Shown here: positions 50,224 to 62,996 of the stretch, in pieces
How the letters are laid out: each line of letters begins with the position of its first letter
Numbering within the stretch: position 1 is the stretch's first letter
DNA from: Niebla homalea
Taxonomy: Eukaryota > Ascomycota > Lecanoromycetes > Lecanorales > Ramalinaceae
Reading direction: 5' to 3'
Length of the DNA: 64,000 nt
NCBI GenBank assembly: GCA_019925105.1
Contig: JAHGAU010000027.1
Span: forward strand, 801,213-865,212
Notes under the pieces: generated by a model
The model's input: the letters and a program-made list of their open reading frames with translations, nothing else
Told to the model about the DNA's origin: nothing
Databases searched by the model: none
Translations under genes and position numbers: made by a program

Positions 50224-50262
50224 ATTTATTTAATATATAACGCGTATTATATATTAAGTAAT
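50224..50262. repeat. Palindrome around CGCGTA (copy C)
   Basis: Left arm ATTTATTTAATATATAA, loop CGCGTA, right arm TTATATATTAAGTAAT. Pairing holds over about 15 bases although most C and G seen in copy B have become T and A. Confidence 0.8.
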
Positions 50263-50536
50263 CTCGTTAACGATAATATTAAAATAGGCCTTAAAACCCG
50301 TTTTTATATTAATCAAGTTATATAAATAGAACTCTTACGTTAATTATATAACAGTTAAATTCGTATTATTAAGACGGCGTACTATAATCGTATTAACGAC
50401 TTAAATAGCGAGGGTAATACGGGCAAATAAAAGCGGGCATAATAAGTAATATCTTATAGAATACTTATAAAAAAGCTTATAAAAGGGCTTATAAAAAGGC
50501 TTATAGAAAAGGTTGCTATAAGTAAGCTTACTAAAA

Positions 50537-50674
50537 GGGTATAAGTAAGGATGCTAAAAGGGCGTAAGTAAGGGTGCTAAGAGGGTATAAGTAAGGGTAT
50601 TAAGAGGGCGCAAGTAAAAGTATTAAGAAAGCGTAAGTAAGGATGTTAAGAAAGTATAAGTAAGCTTATTAAGA
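50537..50674 (+). repeat. Six 23-bp minisatellite units
   Basis: Unit about GGGCGTAAGTAAGGGTGCTA plus AGA. Six units run without interruption; a diverged unit precedes them. Positions alternate between CGTAAG, CGCAAG and TATAAG, showing C-to-T and G-to-A changes within units. Confidence 0.85.
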
Positions 50675-50890
50675 GGGTTTCTGTTTGGCTCTTAGGTTCT
50701 CTACCTTAATCGCGGTATGCTTAGGTTTATTACGGTGGGGGTATATAAGGCTTTAACGTCACATTAAGTATAAGGAGGGTTTACTTAGCTCTTAGTATCT
50801 CCATCGTATATACGGTGTTTTTAAGCCTATTACGGTAAGGGTATATAAGTATCGGGCGTATACGTATAAGGGTATAAATAAATTAATTGT

Positions 50891-53800
50891 TAAATAAGGA
50901 TATAAATAAGTAAATTATACAGAAAAATATCTAAGTTAATAAGATCGGGCGATTCTTAATATAATTTAATTATTAACCATTTTTTAAGGATTATTATAAG
51001 AGCAGTATTTATTTTAGTTCTCTATATTATTCTTAAGAACGATAAAGTTTTCAATTTTTATAAGTTAAATTAAGGTTAAATAAAGGGTTTTCTATTACGG
51101 TAAAGAACTAACTTACTCCCTTATTTTAGAGCTTTAAAATAATTATAACGTAAAAAGTCAAGGCTATAAAGGACGTTAATAAGAATAATATAAATATTGT
51201 TATTAAGTATTTTAACGTTAACGTTAAGGGTATTATTATTAAGACCGTTTATTATAGTTTTATTATAAATATAATATAATTTATCTTTAATAATTTATAA
51301 TAATTAAAGGTTAATTAGTTTATTAAAGGATTTATAAATAAGAAATTAAAGGTGAATTTAATATTAAAACAATTATAATACTAAAAAGTTGGACTTCCGG
51401 GCTTAATAAAACCGTAAATAATTATTATATTTATTAGGTTTTCTTCGTAATTTCCTATTATATCCCGGGTAAAATTAACGTAATACCGCTATTAAATTAG
51501 CCTCGTCTTCTTTTTTATATACTTTTAAATATTAAATATAACGATCCGGTTTTTTTAAGACGTAAAACCTAATTATGCCTTAATTATAATGAAAAATTAA
51601 TATTTATAAAGGTCCCGGTATAGCTTTCCTAGAATCTTTTTACTTACGTAATATTAATAACGTTAAGGGTTAAATACTATAGCTGGACTATATTCGGTTT
51701 AATAATTTTTCGTAAAAGGCCTTATTATATAGAAGTTATTATATTAATAAAGGCAGATCTTTAAAGTCTATTATGCTAAGCTTTAAATTTTGGATAGTTA
51801 AGTCTTTTAAGAATTTAATTGCCGGTAAGCTTAAAGCTAAAGTTTTAAATAAGGCCGGAGCGATACCCTTAAATTTTATTAAAAAAACAGGTATAAAATC
51901 CTTTAACGAGTTATTTTCGTTTAATATTAAAATTATTTAATCCTTATACGTAAATATAAATCGTCGTATAATATATCGGTAATATTAAGGGCCAGATATT
52001 ATAGCTTTATCGATTTCGTCGTTTTTATTAAGTAATATCGCTACGTTTTTTTACTTTAATAGAACTACTTTATCTTTAATTAAGACTTAATGTTTTAATA
52101 CTTAGAAATTTAGTTAACATTTAAGATATTTTAGCAATTTTATAATTAAGACCGCGATACCGGTTTTAAAATAATTTAATACGTTAAAGTAAAGTCCCGT
52201 TAACCTAATATATTAAGCATTAAATATTCTTAAAGGACTTTAATCGGTTAAGATTTAATATAATATAATAATTACGTTAAAATTCTTATTCTTTATAAAA
52301 TAAAAAAAGAACGAAATCATATCGGATCGCTTAATAAATCGACCAATATCGATTGGTCTAATAGCGGTATAATTGGCAGCCTTTATAATTATCTTAATAA
52401 AGAGTTTTTATTATAATTTATATTATATAAATCGCTATTAATATCCTTATTTAATAATTAAAATAATAAATCCCTTTAACCGTAATAATTAAATATAATA
52501 AGATTATATAAAACTTTAAGAAAATTATAAGGGAACCCTTAATTGCTCCTATATATTATACGTTGTTAAGATATATTATAAGACTTCATATAATATTATA
52601 ACGACCTCTCCCGTTAGTAAGTATAAACCCCGTAAGCCTTTATATAGTAAATGCTGTATAGAGAGTTATTATTAACCCGGATAAAGGGTTAATTTATATA
52701 GTATTTAATTAATAATAAAGGTAAGCTATTATGCTTATTTACTCCTTTAAGGTCCGTTAAGGGTATAAATTTCATTAATTCACTATATATAACCCTTTTC
52801 ATTATAAATATAAAATTATATATATCCAAGGTAACTATAATAAATCGGGCAATAATAATATATAATAAGCCGCTTATAAGCGTATTTATTAGCGTGGTAA
52901 ATATGCGGTTACCTTATGCAGACTAAACCCCAGGATAGCTATTGCTATATCGGTATACGTATAAAAGCCTATAAAACTCCAATAATATTTATATAAAAAG
53001 CGGTTATCGTATCGACGGAAAACGCGGAGGCAGAATTAATACGATTATATATATTCTTCTTAACCCTTTTTAATAGTAACTCGTTAATAAAGGTATTAAT
53101 ATCGTTTTCGTTTTTAATATTAACGTATAGCCGCTTAACGGCTAATCTTAAAGGAGCTTAATATAATCCTTAAGTTTCTAGGCTATCGTCCGTATTTTTA
53201 ATAGTCCCTTAATATTATAAAGTTTATTCCTTATATATTTAATTATAAATCGCGTAGTAAATCTTTCTTTCTTATAATATATTAATCTCGTTTATAATAC
53301 CGTAATCTGTTCTTCCTTGCTTAAACTAAATTCTTAATTTATGCTTAATCTTATAAAGTTCTATTAATACCGCTATCTTTAATATATTACGTAAGAAATC
53401 GTTTTCATTAAAATAGAATCCGTAATAATTAAGCTTATGAATAAGTTATAGTAAATAATTTATCGTTTAAATATAGCTTTAAGCAAAGAACGTCGAGGCG
53501 TTAATAAACGAAAGCGTTATTATCCTTAGATTATTTATAACTTTGGCTTAAAGATCTATAAAAGATTCGGAGATACCTAGATCCTTTAATATTTTACTTA
53601 AAGGTTAGTTAAGGAATATTAACGTTAATATATTGGCTAGATTATAGATTTCGGTTTCTACGCTATTTAAAGGTAATACCTTAAACTTTATTATATAGTC
53701 CTTTAAATAAAGATTATTAATAAGTATACGTATATCCAGCGAAATAATACTTTTAACGTTTTAAAAACGGATTTAAAAAATAATTAATTAATACGCTTAT

Positions 53801-54949
53801 TTCCGAAAGGAGCGTTACCGGATTTTCTTTATTATATTTTAGAGGGGTTAATATTTAACCCGGTAAAAAATAATTAAGTACTTAATTATTTTCGTATGGG
53901 GGCGACTATAATTATACTATGCTTTATTAGTCTTATAATTATATATAGTAACAGCCTCTCCGTATTATTAAAGGGCCGATAACCGTTTTAAGTTAAACTT
54001 AAAAGCCATTATTTAAGCTTAAACGGTTTTATTGTATACGTATTAAAAAAGGTATTTAATAAAATACCTTACGGTACTTTGGAAAAGCGTTTAAATTCTT
54101 AAACGTCTTTAAGGGCGTATAAATCAGCCGTAATATTTATTATAATATTGTTATACCGTAGGAATTATTCTTACTTAATATACGTTTAAAAATAAAGGCT
54201 TATTAATATCCGATAATACTTAAAAGACGAAGCCGTAATGAAACTATAATTTACCGATTGATCGTTTCTATAATTAAAAACGTAGGTCGTCTCGGCGTTA
54301 AAATATTAACCTGATTCTTAAGAGCCTGAAATAATACGTCTTTTAATAAAGATCCCAGGTATAGCGGATATTCTTACGAGTAAAGGTTTGAGATTAAAAG
54401 TACCTTAATAATTAAGGACGAATATTGTATATATCTCGAATATATTAAACCGCTTTATGCGGCTGGTTTATAATATAAGGATATTTATTAATAAAAAAAA
54501 TAGCTTTTTATTATATTCTCGGTAACTTATACGAGAAGGTTATCCCCGAATCAATTTTAACGTTAATAATAAAAGATAGTGGGCTTAAGTAAAATATAAG
54601 CGAGGATTATTGAATAAACGTTTAAGCGCCGTTATATAGACTGATAAGTCTATCCTTATCGTTATTCGCATTATAAAGCGAAGTAAATTACGAATAAAAG
54701 TCAATAAAATACGTAGTGGTTATTAAGAATAAGAAGCCGTACCCTCTTATATAAGCTTTATGGCTATTCTGCTTAGATATAATATTAAACCTGGGTACCT
54801 GCGATTTTATATATTTAAATATATATAATAATAAGGGGGGAAAGGAATAAAGGAAAGGGAAAAAGGGGAGATAATTAAGCTTATATATATAGATGAATTT
54901 TAGCGTATTAAAAGGGGGAAAAACCGGGCGTAGTTAATTAATTAATAAA
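50891..54949. other. Long degraded region, possible minus-strand coding remnants
   Basis: Readable minus-strand pieces include LSLPAIKFLKDLTIQNLKLS near 51,850-51,760 and several runs between 54,150 and 52,950, but none fits a family I know. A purine tract (54,832-54,872, GGGGGGAAAGGAATAAAGG and more) resembles a polypurine tract with no LTR identified after it. Otherwise closed in all frames. Confidence 0.35.
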
Positions 54950-55159
54950 GGCGCTATTATATTTACGCGGGCGGTAAAAATGACGGCGCTATTATATTTA
55001 CGCGGGCGGTAAAAACGACGGCGCTATTACGTTTACGTAAGCGGTAAAAACGACGGCGTTATTACGTTTACGCGGGCGGTAAAGGCAATAACGCTATTAC
55101 GTTTACGCGGGCGGTAAAGGCGACGGCGTTATTACGTTTATGCAGGCGGTAAAGGCGGC
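54950..55159 (+). repeat. Six 35-bp minisatellite units
   Basis: Six head-to-tail units, each 35 bp, starting at 54,950, 54,985, 55,020, 55,055, 55,090 and 55,125. Unit core: GGCG(C/T)TATTA then CGTTTACGCGGGCGGTAAA. CpG is dense and well kept. The last unit has TGCAGG where others have CGCGGG, a change at CpG on both strands, unlike the CpA-type changes elsewhere. Since 35 is not a multiple of 3, a protein repeat is unlikely. Confidence 0.9.
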
Positions 55160-56869
55160 GGTAATAAAATATAGAACGTTAACTTATTATATTTAGCCGG
55201 CGTTAAAGATTAACTTATTTTATCCCGAAAAACTCCATTTTACCCGTTATTATCCTAATAACGGTACCGTCAGCCATATAATAAGAGTATTATTAAGGCT
55301 TTATATATGAATTACGTAGCCTATTATATAATACGTATAGATTTAGCCTTTTTATCCGAGTATACTTATATTTTACTTATAAATCGATTTCTTCTTTAAA
55401 TAGAGATTATAGAATATAAATATAGGATTTATATATATATAAATTATTTTATATATTCTACCGGTACTTATTTAACCGGAGAGGAAGTATAATAATATTA
55501 AGTATTATTTATTTATATAAGCTTAATCTCCTTTTATTATTTACTATAGCTTTAAGCTTAAATAAATATAATTAATCGTATATACGTCTTAATATAATTA
55601 AAATAACTTAATATCCGTAGTTAATCCGGAAATCTGCTATATAAATATTATTAAAATATTATATTTACGAATTAATTATTATAGCATTATTATACCAACG
55701 AATTAATTATTATATTTATTTAATAATTATACCGTTAAGCGCCTAAGGGAAATAAGAATAAATATATACCCCAGAAATCTCCGGGTTAATCGATAAAGGT
55801 AAAATGCCGTTATAATTTTATCTTATAAAGGAAACTTAAATACTGAACCTTAATTAGATTTCTTAAAATTAAGTTATATTAAGGAGTAAAATAATAATAA
55901 TGAAATTATATTATATTCCTTATATTATCGAGATTATTATATTTTTATTATCTTTATTTTTATCGTTATTATTATAATCCTTATTAATATCGTTTTTATT
56001 TTTATTCTTATTTTTATTTCCATTTTTACCCCTATTATTACCATTACGGTTTTTATTATTTAAATCGCCTTTATTTTCTTTTTAACTTTTATTATTTATC
56101 CGGGGGCTATATATTTTTATACCGGAATTATTACGTATATTTATTACTTATCGCTTACCAAGGTGAATCGTAAAGTTAAAAACGGGCCCTTAAACCCCCA
56201 ATACCTTTAATATATCCTCGACCTGCTTTTTTAGCGTAAAGGTTAATTTACGTATATTCGCCTCCGCGGAGGCATCCGAATTATCTATGAATTCCCGTAT
56301 TAATTATATTTTTATTACCTTAAATTTCGTTATCGTTAATTTCGTTTTTACGCCCGATAAATAGCATTTTAATAGCGGCCGTTAAAAAAGTAAAAGTAAT
56401 ATTATTATAATTATTAGCAGTAACGCTTTCGCTTTATTACGTTAATAATAATAGCTATAATCCCGTAAAACGGGGCTAATATATAAAAATTATATTATAT
56501 ATATTACGCTTTATTAAGCTTTATATTTTAAAGGCGTAGTTTAATTACTTCCGCTAAACCCGCGTTAAACGGTCTTCCCGTTATACCCATAAATGAAATA
56601 AGGTATCGGTAAGGTCTATATAGTTAATAAAATCTTTATATACTGACCGGCGCCGGGGCTTTATATATACTTAAGTAAGCTCCGGGGATACGTATATATA
56701 ATTCTATAGAGTAATTATTATTGGGTATCCACCGTGAAAATTTAAAAAATGAAAACCGTAAAAATAACCGAACCCGAAAAAATTATTATATACCCGGTTT
56801 ATAATCGTAATTTTTTAAGAGCTAAATCTCTTAAAAACGATATTCTCGGGGTTTTACCGAGTCATATTA
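55160..56869. other. Degraded region downstream of the copia polyprotein
   Basis: The 3' LTR of the minus-strand copia element should lie here, but the LTR edge sequence seen at 61,863 and 47,866 is not found. A T-rich run with TTTTTATT units (55,925-56,090) is low complexity. No frame is open. Confidence 0.4.
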
Positions 56870-59800
56870 CGTAATAAGGTTTATAAGTTTATTATCCTTG
56901 AAATTTAAAAGCTTTAAGAATTCTCCGTATCTCTATAATAAAAGTACTTTTATTAAGCCGTCCGTAAGGATATTAATAGTAAAGTTCTATTTAACGTAGA
57001 TCGTCCTATCCTGGATCTTTTTATCCTGGATCTTTTAATAAAATTAATAACGATATACGTTAATATAACGGAATTTAATAATAAACTATAAATTATTACT
57101 TATAAGGATCCGTATAATTTATATATTATTATATTTAATATATACTTTATAACTTACGTTTAAGTCGATCTTTTCAAAAAACCAGTTTTACTATAGTTAT
57201 TCTTTATTTATTATTAATATCATATATAACTTAACTTTTATAAAGCTGGTAATAACGGTTTTTTATTTTAAAGCTTTTTAATTTACGATTTTATTAAATA
57301 ACTTAAAGTTATAATTTTATAAGCTCCGCTGGGTATCTGGATTATCCGTAAATACCGTATTTAATAAAATAATAAAAACAATACGGGGATTAGTGATTTA
57401 TGCGTTAAAAATAATAATATAATATTTAATTTATTTTAAATATCTTATTATCTTATTAGCCGCTTTTTAATAATATTCCGTTAAATTTATTAGGAATTCT
57501 AATAGCTTTAAGCATATAAAGGCTATATCTAAACGTATTATTATTACTAAGAAGTTAATCGAGTTAATAACTTATTAATATATATAGATTTATTATAATA
57601 TTACTTATTTATCGTTTTTAATTAAAGTTTTTAAATAATCTATAATAACTCGTAATTACCTTATTATTATTTATATATTAAACTTCGTAATACTTTTATT
57701 TACGTAATTATCCTAAAAGAAACGTAATTAACGGAGCTTTTATTACGGATAACGCGGATATTAAGGAACCATTATATTTTACCGAGATACCTTATTTTAT
57801 AGGTTTTAAGAAGTTTAATTTAAAATTCATTAATTTTTTTAATATACCGACCGTTATAAATTATAGTAATATTATTGATAAAAAAGAAGAATATTATATA
57901 CTTATTAATAAAGAAATATTCGACGTCCGTAACTTATTTTAGTCCCAATTTATTTAACGTCTTTAATAGGTAACGAAACTATAAAGCCGGTAACTGCTTA
58001 AGCCTATATAATGCTCGTAATAAAAGTAGTAAAATAGCCGGTCCCTTTTACCCTTTTAATGTTTTAAGGTAAGTAAGCTTATTAATATCGTTATTTATAA
58101 AGGCATTAATAACGTTATACTAACGGGTCTTAAGGTCTTATACGGCCATAAGTATTATTATAGTCCTAAATATACGACTCCTAAGTACCGCTATAAACGT
58201 GTTTTAAGCTATATATTAAAGATTTCTTCTTGCGTATAAATATATTTTATATTTTAAAAAAAACCCTTTATTATTGAATTTATATTTATATACCTATATA
58301 ATAAAGATAGGCTTTTTATTAACCTTAATAACGTGCTCGTATAGGACTTTTATTTAAGTCTTTTTTCTTTATAAAGCCTTAATCCTTATATTTATTGCTA
58401 TTAAAAATCCCTTTATATAAGGATATTTTAGCATTTTATAATAGAATTTTAGCTTAAGTAATAAGTAATCCCGGTAAAGTTATATTTTTATTAAAGACGG
58501 GGTTAATAACATTATTAATAATAATATAATATCTGCTTCGTAAAAAGTACGAACAGGGATAAAGGCCGTAAAAACAGTATAAAAAGATTGGTTTCTTTTA
58601 TTAATTACTTGCTTAAGGGCTGTTACGTATACTTCCTTTTTTTTTCTGTAACGTATTACGTTTTCCGGTAAAATATTATTTTTATTGAAGTCCGATTTTA
58701 TTTATAAATATAGATTTTTCCTAAGGCTTTACTATTAATAATGCCTTAAGTACGTTAAAGAAGTTACTTAATATCTTATTAAGGGCATTTCTTCCCTTAT
58801 TAATAAGACTTTTTATTTAATAATTAACTTTACTTAATAATAAATCTTAATTAAAATCCTTAATAATATTATTAGAGGAAGGGTGGTATCACCCTATAAC
58901 GGTAATAGAGTTAGAAGGAATTACGGGGTTTTTATCTGTGTTTCTTTTCTCTTTTTCCTTTTAAGTAAGTAATTAAGTGGTTTCTTTACTTTTATCGTCG
59001 TTTATATCAGAATTACTCTCGGGAAACTCTATAATCATATAGGATAAATCCGAAGGTAAGATATTTAAGGTGGTATTAAAAAAAAAAGGGTTCCTTTATT
59101 AATTATATAATATCTATATCTATTAGGCTATAGAATTCCTTTTTATTAAAGGTAACGTCTCTTATACGTATTACCTTCCGTTAACTAAATATCTAGATCT
59201 TATAAATATTTATAACTTTATAACCGACGAAAAAGCTAATATAAGCTTATAAAGTAAGCTTATCCGTACGGGGAATAACCTTATTTAGTGGGTAAGTTTT
59301 ATATCCGTAGGTCTTAAGATAACCTAGAAATAACTTATACTTAATAACGTTTTCAAAGGGTATTTTCTACGGGTATTTCTTTATCGGTATATAATTCATT
59401 AAGTACCCTACTGCTTACACTATCTATAGCCATAAATAAACCGGTAGATTTACTTTAAGTCATAAGGCCCTTGCCTTAATAAATAAAAAGCTTACCCGAT
59501 CGTTTTAAGTAATTATTCTATACGGGTATATCTGGTATTAAAGGTTCTTAACTAATACCTATTTTTATATAGAAGTTTATAAACTCATTTCTTAAAGCTT
59601 TCTTACCGTCGGACCGTATAAAGGCCACTTTAAAGTTAAATTTCTTTCAAATAGTCTTAATGGCTTTCTTCGGAATAACTATAGCTTTAGATTTATATTA
59701 ATAAGTATATATTATTTAGAAATATATCTCTGAATAAGCAATATAAAAAATCTATTAATATTTATTAAGACTTGATTATAATGGTATTAAGTTATAAGTG

Positions 59801-61700
59801 ATTCAGAAAAAAGGCTGTTTTAACTTCTCGGCTTTAAATAATAACTATAATATTATTTAGTATGCTTTTAATAAAGCATATACCTTATACTTATTTATAT
59901 AAAACACCCTTGATTTATTAATAATCTTTACCCTTTTAATACCTCTTACGAGGTATTAAATAGCATTATTATTAATATAAGTAAGGAAGTAATGCTATTT
60001 TATTATTATTTTTAACTTAATATTACTTAATAAGGTTATTATAGATATAAGTATTAATTTAATAATATTATCTTTAAGAAATTAAAAGGGACCGTTCTTT
60101 AATATATATATTACCGTCTTAATATTATTATATAATTAGTTATGCTCTAAATTGAAGTATATACCCTTTTTGGATAAGAGATCTCTATTAATAATATTGG
60201 TATAAAATCCTAAGATATAAAGGATATTTCTTAGCTCTATAATATTTGTACCTTTTAAGGTAAAAATATGAATATCGATCCACCTATACATAATAATAGG
60301 TAAACGTCCGGTCCTTAAGAGTATAATTATATTATCGACGTATTCCTTCTCTTAAGTAAACTTATTTTTTATTATCTCGTTATAAACGTAATTCAATAAA
60401 CAGTAATCGAGTAATTATAACGTTTTAAAATTTATATTAACGGTAAATAATAAAGGGCTTAAGGCTAAAAGGACTATAAAGGCCTTTGTTTTTAATTAAG
60501 GTAATAGTAATATTACCCTTATTAATGGTAATAAGGTTCTCTCCTTCTCACGACCTTATCTGGCCTTTAAGGCTTTATTTACCTTTTTCTTAAGCGTAAT
60601 ATCTCTTAGCTTTTCCTTTACCTCTTTCTTAATAGCCGGATCAGGCTTAAAATTTACTGGTCTTCCAGCCCGGTCGTCTTTAAGGTAATTATACTAACCT
60701 TAATAATATTTTAAGCTATAAAGGTATTTAGGAATCTCTTTTTACTTCCCTCTTAATAAAGGCCTTTTTAACTTAAGTACTTCTTTAACTTATATAATAA
60801 AAGCTAAGTATAAGGCTATTAAAGACTTAATATTTCGTAACCGTATATAATATTTAAATATTTTTATTACTTAAAATAAGAAAGCTTTACTATAATTAAT
60901 AGTTTAAAATTATTCTTTATAGATTATTATTAATATCGGTATATATTTCTCGATTATTATAAGAAAGTTAAAATATATTATTTTAGTATTAATAATCTTT
61001 TTAAAGGCATATTCCTTTCTTAAAACGTAAACCTAATTCCATTTATTAAGTTATATTTTAACGTTTTAACGGCTTATTAATCCCTTTTTTACTTTTAAAT
61101 ACCTTCTTTAAATATTTAATAACCTTATTATATCGGTGGGTATTAATATCTACTTTAGGACTCTTAATATGTCCCATAAATAAAACTTAACCTTTTAAAG
61201 GTAAATAATATTTAAAACAATAATTAAGCTATAAATATAATCTATTATTTTATTAAAGGACTCGTATTATTCCTTTTATTTAGACTTTTACTCTTAATAT
61301 TATTTTTTACTTTATACGTTTGGAGGATCTTGGCCTTCTCTTTTTTTATATTACTTAAAGGAATAATTAATAATAGATCTATTAATCTTATTAAAGATAC
61401 CGGTTTAGTAGTAAAACGTTTAAATTAATCTAATCCTAGATTATATATTTAGCTACTTTATTACGGATAATAACGATCTATAAATCTTAGTCCTTTAATA
61501 TTATGTTTAACTTTTATTTTGCTTATTTTAATTATTAACCAAGTTTAATAAAAGATCTCCAAAGAGGAATCCTACTTTTTTATAGTTTAGGTTTAATCCT
61601 TGTCTTATTACCGGTACTCGTAAATACCCCTTATAAAGGCCTCTTTAAAGCGAATAAGACTCGATTACGGTGATTATTATAGCTTAATTGTTCAATTAAA
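56870..61700 (-). pseudogene. Ty1/copia polyprotein relic (IN, RT, RNase H)
   Basis: Degraded pol of a copia element, read on the minus strand. Integrase (59,600-59,110): FINFYIKIGI, PDIPV, then YLKTYGYKTYP near 59,323-59,290 and SFFVGYK near 59,235-59,210, in the usual order before RDVTFNKKEF near 59,165. RT (about 58,150-57,400): VINAFINNDIN, LLLLLRALYRLKQLPAL near 58,020-57,970, and the catalytic FFFINNIT at about 57,885-57,862, the family F/YVDD with both Asp as Asn; then INFLVIIIRLDIAFICLKLL and KAANKIIRYLK. RNase H and tail (57,350-56,880): FTDNPDTQRSL, KTVITSFIKVKL, ILTDGLIKVL and EFLKLLNF. The region 60,500-61,700 is where gag is expected and is basic (RPVNFKPDPAIKKEVKEKLR near 60,670-60,610). 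Integrase and RT are in different frames, so indels exist. Confidence 0.85.
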
Positions 61701-61862
61701 TAATCAAATAAATATAGTATACGCTATAAAGGCATGCGTTACCTGGCTTATAATTATAAGATACATAGTAAGTAAATAAGTATATAAAATATATATATTC
61801 TATATAATCTATATAATAATTTATTTATAAAGATAAAAGGTACTTATAGGTAAATAACTAAA

Positions 61863-62100
61863 TGTTCTGGGATATACGGTTAGGTAATGGTATTTATACG
61901 CATTATAAGGATATTTTGGTATTACTTATATAACTACTTAGTAATACTTTTTGCCCGTACTTTATGCCCGTAATATATTAATTAATAACCTTCTCCGTTT
62001 ACTTTATATAGTTAACGGTATTACAGAATTGTCCTAATAAACATATATGTTACTTTATAGCTGGTGTAATATAATAAGGTAACCGGTTTTTCGGTTTTAT
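61863..62100 (-). repeat. Copia LTR edge (5' LTR side)
   Basis: TGTTCTGGGATATACGG starts at 61,863; on the minus strand this is the ...CCCAGAACA end expected for an LTR ending in CA, just upstream of the copia polyprotein. A fragment with the same sequence is at 47,867. The far edge of the LTR is unclear. A short hairpin AACCG-GTTTTT-CGGTT lies near 62,082-62,097. Confidence 0.6.
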
Positions 62101-62996
62101 AAGTAAATCAGATATTCAGGATAAGTCCCAGTTAACGGTTATAACTATATATATATAACATATTTATTAACTTAATTATTTATCTATAAAGGATATTTAA
62201 CCGTTTTAAGATAAATAGCCAGGTACTTTATATATAATATTACTGGATTAATATATATATATATTAAATAACGTTATAAATACTCCTATAATAGGGTTAT
62301 TTAATCGGTTAAGTTTAATAGTGATATAGCGGGTTAAGGAAGGTTTATTAAATAGTATTTATATTTATTAAGGGCTTACTTATAATACACTTTTAAAGCT
62401 CGTATAGTATCATTAACCTTAAACGGGGTATAAACAATAACGTAAGATAATAATAACGTTTTTTAACTGCCGATAAAGTCTTTAAGACGGTCTCTTAAGA
62501 ATTTACTACGTCCGTTATAAGTTAAGGATATATATTTTTGTATTTAAGGTTAATTAATATTAGTTAATATATTATAAGCTTAAAGTGCGTATAAAAGAGT
62601 ATTAAGGCGTAATTATATAGATAATATTAAGACCCCCTTATAATACGTATAGCACCTGGTGGTATATTTAATATTAGCTTAAATATATTTTATAAACTTA
62701 TTTTATTTTCCTTTATATATTAAGATAGTTTACTTAATTAAGGTATATATATACTTATATTCTATATTATAATTAAGGAAGTATAGATTTAATATAGTTA
62801 TTTAAATTAAGTTATATCCGTTATGGGGTAATTATTATACGCGATCGAGCAATAAAAATTATAAAGATTATATATTTTATTTTATTTACCCTTACCGTAA
62901 TACCTATTTTATCCTAGATATATTTTATACTTTAATAATAATAATATAACGGTAAATTTATCGGTTAATACCGTAATAACTATATTCTTCGGTTAA
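62101..62996. other. Degraded subtelomeric spacer
   Basis: AT-rich with TATATATA runs near 62,140-62,270. No frame is open and no tandem repeat is clear. It separates the copia LTR from the relic gene next to the telomere. Confidence 0.4.

Larger units (their letters stand above)
49960..50890 (+). repeat. Composite dispersed repeat, copy C
   Basis: Same order as copy B at 44 kb: tRNA-like head (50,000-50,070), CCTTATATATATAAGG palindrome near 50,121-50,136, stem around CGCGTA (50,224-50,262), AACGATAATATTAAA, a minisatellite (six 23-bp units at 50,537-50,674, preceded by shorter GCTTATAAAAGGG-type units from about 50,455), then two 3' modules exactly 100 bases apart, each with ACGG and TATATAAG (50,742 and 50,842). 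Arms and boxes are more T/A-rich than in copy B, so this copy has taken more RIP. Confidence 0.7.

Noticed and set aside
50537..50674. CRISPR-like array of short repeats
   Set aside because: Units are contiguous 23-bp repeats without spacers in a fungal chromosome; it is a minisatellite.
54832..54872. Polypurine tract of an LTR retrotransposon
   Set aside because: The purine run is clear, but no LTR, RNase H or integrase is adjacent in either direction.
57664..57690. Second copia YVDD-like motif (Y-I-N-N-N-K) on the minus strand
   Set aside because: The real catalytic block FFFINNIT lies about 70 codons upstream in the correct context; this one is an out-of-frame coincidence in AT-rich sequence.
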